Positions 61,781 to 64,000 of a stretch of DNA of 64,000 nucleotides are shown here, one piece after another. Below the pieces are notes generated by a model. That model was not told the origin of the DNA. It saw only the letters and a program-made list of their open reading frames with translations, and did no database searches. Every line of letters begins with the position of its first letter. Positions within the stretch are counted from its first letter, which is position 1. Source of the stretch: Bacteroidota bacterium (GTDB lineage: Bacteria; Bacteroidota; Bacteroidia; Chitinophagales; LD1); the NCBI GenBank assembly GCA_018267365.1, contig JAFDYQ010000006.1, positions 112,328-176,327 of the forward strand, written 5' to 3'. The translations under genes and the position numbers were made by a program.

Positions 61781-62005
61781 ATGAAAGTAGATACATTCAA
61801 GTTTCTGGTAGAGTACAACGCCTTTGGCGTGCTCACACGCATAGGAGAGAAGCTCGGCATGCCGATCAAGAATATCCGCCTATTCTTTATCTACGCCTCT
61901 TGCCTCACTATTGGCTCTCCGCTGATCGTGTATATGATCCTGGCCTTCTGGCTAAAGCTGCGTGACTACGTGCGCGGCAGCAGAAATCCGGTGTGGGATT
62001 ATTAA
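61781..62005 (+). CDS. PspC-domain small membrane protein
   Basis: I start it at ATG 61781 (MKVDTFKFLVEYNAFGVLTR), since the longer frame would run through a consensus promoter. The 74-aa product has the PspC pattern: VEYNAFGVLTRIGEKLGMPI then a membrane segment IRLFFIYASCLTIGSPLIVYMILAF-like (about residues 30-55). PspC proteins are involved in membrane-stress responses; small Bacteroidota versions lack the toxin/regulator parts. Its stop lies 3 bp before the next start. Confidence 0.85.
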   Translation: MKVDTFKFLVEYNAFGVLTRIGEKLGMPIKNIRLFFIYASCLTIGSPLIVYMILAFWLKLRDYVRGSRNPVWDY

Positions 62006-62007
62006 AG

Positions 62008-62664
62008 ATGCAGCCCCAGCATCTTTATCGACATTTATACCAGCGAATACTTTCTATGCAAAGTAGTAAACCGTTACGCATAGCTATAAACGGTATGGAG
62101 GGCACCGGCAAAACAGTCCTGGCCAGCCGGCTTACAAGCTATCTCAATGCGCAAAACGCTGCATCCATACACGTCTCTATAGATGGTTATCATCATGACA
62201 GAGAGCGGCGCTACCGCCACGGCCGAGATAGCGCGCGCGGCTATTACGATGATGCCTATGATGAAGAAGCATTTGTGCGCTCCGTGCTGCTGTCATCGCA
62301 GCTGGACCCACCCGTATATACTGCTGCCATACATGATCTCGACTCAGATCAGTACCTGGATCTGCCGGCTACTCCTCTGAGGTCAGATAGCATTCTGATC
62401 ACAGATGGCTCTTATCTTTTCAAACCGGTCTACGCCCCTCACTGGGACCTGAAGATATATCTCAAGGCCGATCCCCCTATCGCTATGAAGCGCGGTGTCT
62501 GCAGAGATAGTGACGCACTCGGCGGCGAAGCAAACGCCAGAGAGAGATATCTGCGCCGCTACCATGCAGCATTTGCTATCTATCAGCGTGAGGTGAATCC
62601 TGAGGTACTAGCCGATATAGTGATAGACTACAATGATTTTGAAAATCCTTTATTGCTCAAATAA
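62008..62664 (+). CDS. Uridine kinase-like P-loop kinase
   Basis: I start it at ATG 62008 (MQPQHLYRHLYQRIL); a GTG at 61993 overlapping the pspC-like stop and an ATG at 62056 are alternatives. The 218-aa product has Walker A in IAINGMEGTGKTVLASRL, a substrate-binding DGYHHDRERRYRHGRDS block, ILITDGSYLFKP and a lid-like region EANARERYLRRYHAAF. It belongs to the uridine kinase/phosphoribulokinase class. The phosphorylated nucleoside is not determined. Confidence 0.85.
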   Translation: MQPQHLYRHLYQRILSMQSSKPLRIAINGMEGTGKTVLASRLTSYLNAQNAASIHVSIDGYHHDRERRYRHGRDSARGYYDDAYDEEAFVRSVLLSSQLDPPVYTAAIHDLDSDQYLDLPATPLRSDSILITDGSYLFKPVYAPHWDLKIYLKADPPIAMKRGVCRDSDALGGEANARERYLRRYHAAFAIYQREVNPEVLADIVIDYNDFENPLLLK

Positions 62665-62665
62665 A

Positions 62666-62692
62666 AAAGGAAGACCTTATCAGCCTTCCTTT
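62666..62692. terminator. Bidirectional terminator
   Basis: AAAGGAAG (62666-62673) and CTTCCTTT (62685-62692) around an 11-nt loop, with A and T runs on the flanks. It separates convergent kinase and transaldolase genes. Confidence 0.7.
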
Positions 62693-62715
62693 CTAATTAT
62701 TGTCTTATCAGGTCA

Positions 62716-63372
62716 CTATCCGTTTACCTTCTTGTGATCCGCCAGGAATTTCTCCAGGCCGATGTCAGTGAGCGGATGCTTGAAGAGTCCCTTGATAGAT
62801 GAAAGTGGGCAGGTAGCGATATCTGCACCGGCCTCGGCACACTGTATGATGTGGAGCGCACTGCGGATGGAGGCAGCGAGGACCTCGGTCTCATAGCCAT
62901 GTATGCTATATATATTGACTATCTGGCTGACCAGTTGCACGCCCTCCCAGCCGCTGTCGTCTATACGGCCTATGAAGGGAGAGACCATCGTAGCGCCGGC
63001 CTTGGCAGCGAGCAGTGCCTGACCGGCAGAGAATACCAGTGTACAGTTTGTCTTGATACCATTGTCGCTGAACCACTTGATAGCTTTCACACCCTCTTCG
63101 ATCATTGGCACTTTCACCACGATATTAGGATGCAGCGCGGCGAGCTTCTTGCCCTCCTCTATGATACCTTTAAAGTCTGTAGAGATCACCTCTGCGCTCA
63201 CAGGTCCATCTACTATATTGCAGATGTCTACGTAGTGCTTGGTCACGTTAGCATCACCCTTGATGCCTTCCTTGGCCATGAGAGATGGATTGGTGGTCAC
63301 GCCATCCAGGATACCCATGGCGGCGGCTTCTTTTATTTCATTGAGGTTGGCGGTGTCTATAAAGAATTTCAT
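62716..63372 (-). CDS. fsa: Short transaldolase / fructose-6-phosphate aldolase
   Basis: The product is 218 aa, typical of the TalC/FSA subfamily. [29 protein letters not shown], the Schiff-base Lys87 in [32 protein letters not shown] and SPFIGRIDD are the family blocks. It works in the cytoplasm on sugar phosphates, either as transaldolase in the pentose phosphate pathway or as fructose-6-phosphate aldolase; sequence alone does not decide. Confidence 0.93.
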   Translation of the reverse strand: MKFFIDTANLNEIKEAAAMGILDGVTTNPSLMAKEGIKGDANVTKHYVDICNIVDGPVSAEVISTDFKGIIEEGKKLAALHPNIVVKVPMIEEGVKAIKWFSDNGIKTNCTLVFSAGQALLAAKAGATMVSPFIGRIDDSGWEGVQLVSQIVNIYSIHGYETEVLAASIRSALHIIQCAEAGADIATCPLSSIKGLFKHPLTDIGLEKFLADHKKVNG

Positions 63373-63505
63373 CGTAGTGTATTGAAGGTTTATAAATAGA
63401 TAAGAAAGGCAGCGAATGCGATGCCAAAGATAAAAACGGGAAAAGAAAATACCGCAGATGTGGACGAAAGGTGGAGAGAATCTTCGGTGAGGGAAAATAA
63501 AAATA

Positions 63506-63600
63506 GGGCAAGTAACTCATGTCGCACCGCTCAACCGCCTACCCTTGCTTCGTTTCCGACCTGGGGGAGTGAGCAGGAGCTGGTCGCATGAGGCTCGCCC
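63506..63600 (-). ncRNA. ffs: Small bacterial signal recognition particle RNA
   Basis: Read on the minus strand, 63600 to 63506. The ends pair (GGGC with GCCC, then CTCATG with CATGAG), inner stems pair (GCTCA with TGAGC), and the apical domain reads CAGGTC-GGAA-ACGAAGCAAGG, i.e. the GGAA tetraloop and the asymmetric A-C-rich internal loop that bind Ffh. Length about 95 nt fits the small SRP RNA. It is followed by a run TATTTTTATTTT on the minus strand (terminator) and preceded by a consensus promoter. The RNA guides nascent membrane proteins to the Sec translocon with Ffh and FtsY. Confidence 0.9.
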
Positions 63601-63605
63601 CGCCG

Positions 63606-63635
63606 CGAATATAGTAATTCCGCTATTCGCTCCAA
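63606..63635 (-). promoter_or_regulatory. Promoter of the SRP RNA gene
   Basis: On the minus strand TTG (63635-63633), 19 bp, TATATTCG (63613-63606; one mismatch to TAnnTTTG). The start would fall near 63600, exactly the 5' end predicted from the RNA fold. Confidence 0.65.
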
Positions 63636-63651
63636 GACCAGCACACATATT

Positions 63652-63846
63652 TTATTTCTTGCCCGCGTCGAGATGGCGCTGTAGCTCCGCTCTGGAGATG
63701 TACCTGCCGCCCATGCTTTCTAGATGCGGCGTGTGAAACTGGCAGTCTATCAGGTCATATTTGCCGCTGCGGCAGAGATGTATCAGAGCCAGTTTGGAGG
63801 CGGAGGGCACCAGACTATACATACTCTCCCCGCAAAACACCTTGCC
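63652..63846 (-). pseudogene. aat: C-terminal part of leucyl/phenylalanyl-tRNA-protein transferase, 5' part missing
   Basis: About 64 residues match the end of Aat: GKVFCGESMYSLVPSASKLA, ALIHLCRSG, LIDCQFHTPHLESMGGRYIS. The enzyme moves Leu/Phe from tRNA to N-terminal Arg/Lys for the N-degron pathway and is normally about 200-240 aa. Upstream of GKVF (about position 63846) the frame stays open for 32 more codons, but the residues are not Aat-like; the opposite strand there codes for a different protein. So the gene is cut at this point, by a rearrangement or by a chimeric assembly. Confidence 0.85.
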
Positions 63847-64000
63847 TACCCGCAGCCGTACAAGAATGGCCGCTTCCGCACCTTCGTAGGCGACTCGTAC
63901 ATCATGCTGATCCGCTTTACCAAAGATGGACCGGAGGTGCACACGGTGGCACCATACGGCGCGTCAAATAAACCGGATAGCCCGCACTACACCGACCAGA
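63841..64000 (+). CDS. C-terminal part of a penicillin-acylase (S45) family protein, both ends missing here
   Basis: The plus-strand frame reads LAYPQPYKNGRFRTFVGDSY, IMLIRFTKDGPEVHTVAPYG and ASNKPDSPHYTDQ, which is the well-conserved end region of S45 acylases (penicillin G or acyl-homoserine-lactone acylases, Ntn hydrolases). The reading frame enters from the aat junction without the upstream acylase domains, and leaves the window before the stop. It is the partner of the aat truncation. Confidence 0.7.

Overview
The window looks like a chromosomal segment of a Bacteroidota bacterium, probably of the Chitinophagales/Sphingobacteriia type. The reasons are: at least nine secreted proteins carrying type IX secretion (T9SS) C-terminal sorting domains (type A 'YPNP' ends and one type B gliding-motility end), a TonB-dependent receptor with a carboxypeptidase-regulatory N-domain, families mostly confined to this phylum (DUF3276/PUR-like, DUF2851, PspC, DUF1501/DUF1800 pairs), and promoters of the TTG-N19-21-TAnnTTTG type. 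The genus cannot be told from the sequence. Genes are dense on both strands. I see no tRNA, rRNA, CRISPR array or prophage.

Layout. 1-3.9 kb: two T9SS beta-propeller proteins and a TonB-like protein. 4.1-7.8 kb: a SUMF1-like protein followed on the minus strand by a DUF1800-DUF1501 pair. 8.2-26.4 kb: a cell-surface glycan region with a TMTC-like membrane glycosyltransferase, an ABC-2 polysaccharide exporter whose permease and ATPase genes are split by a PhyH oxygenase and a B12-binding radical SAM gene, the Kdo transferase WaaA, and a plus-strand operon for nucleotide sugars (DegT aminotransferase, UDP-glucose dehydrogenase, UDP-xylose synthase-like, WbpD-like acetyltransferase, UDP-HexNAc dehydrogenase, RmlB). 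26.5-40.8 kb: a TonB-dependent receptor, several T9SS proteins, Dps, a PhnZ-like HD-fold oxygenase, a LuxE-like protein, a giant T9SS type B adhesin, a DUF3276 protein and an Ntn hydrolase. 41.8-46.9 kb: topoisomerase IV parE and parC, separated by a 556-bp element made of perfect 35-bp inverted repeats around a DUF559 nuclease gene. 46.9-48.6 kb: an AT-rich lipoprotein gene, then a REP-associated tyrosine transposase (RAYT) inside 48-bp inverted palindromes. 48.6-60.2 kb: an S15-family hydrolase, a second DUF1800-DUF1501 pair, an LRR protein, an acyl-CoA carboxylase beta subunit and a kelch/PKD protein. 60.4-64 kb: DUF2851, PspC, a uridine-kinase-like protein, a short transaldolase, the SRP RNA gene, and a junction where the 3' end of aat meets the 3' part of an S45 acylase gene.

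How it fits together. The WbpA/WbpE/WbpD-type enzymes plus a Wzm/Wzt-type exporter and WaaA are what is needed to make and export an LPS glycan. In Porphyromonas and Tannerella a Wbp-type diamino-uronic sugar links T9SS cargo to anionic LPS, so the glycan region and the many T9SS cargo genes here may belong to one surface-anchoring system (inference). The least explained objects are the DUF559 element between parE and parC, which is built like the RAYT element 4 kb away but with an unrelated nuclease, and the aat/acylase junction at the right edge, which may be an assembly chimera.
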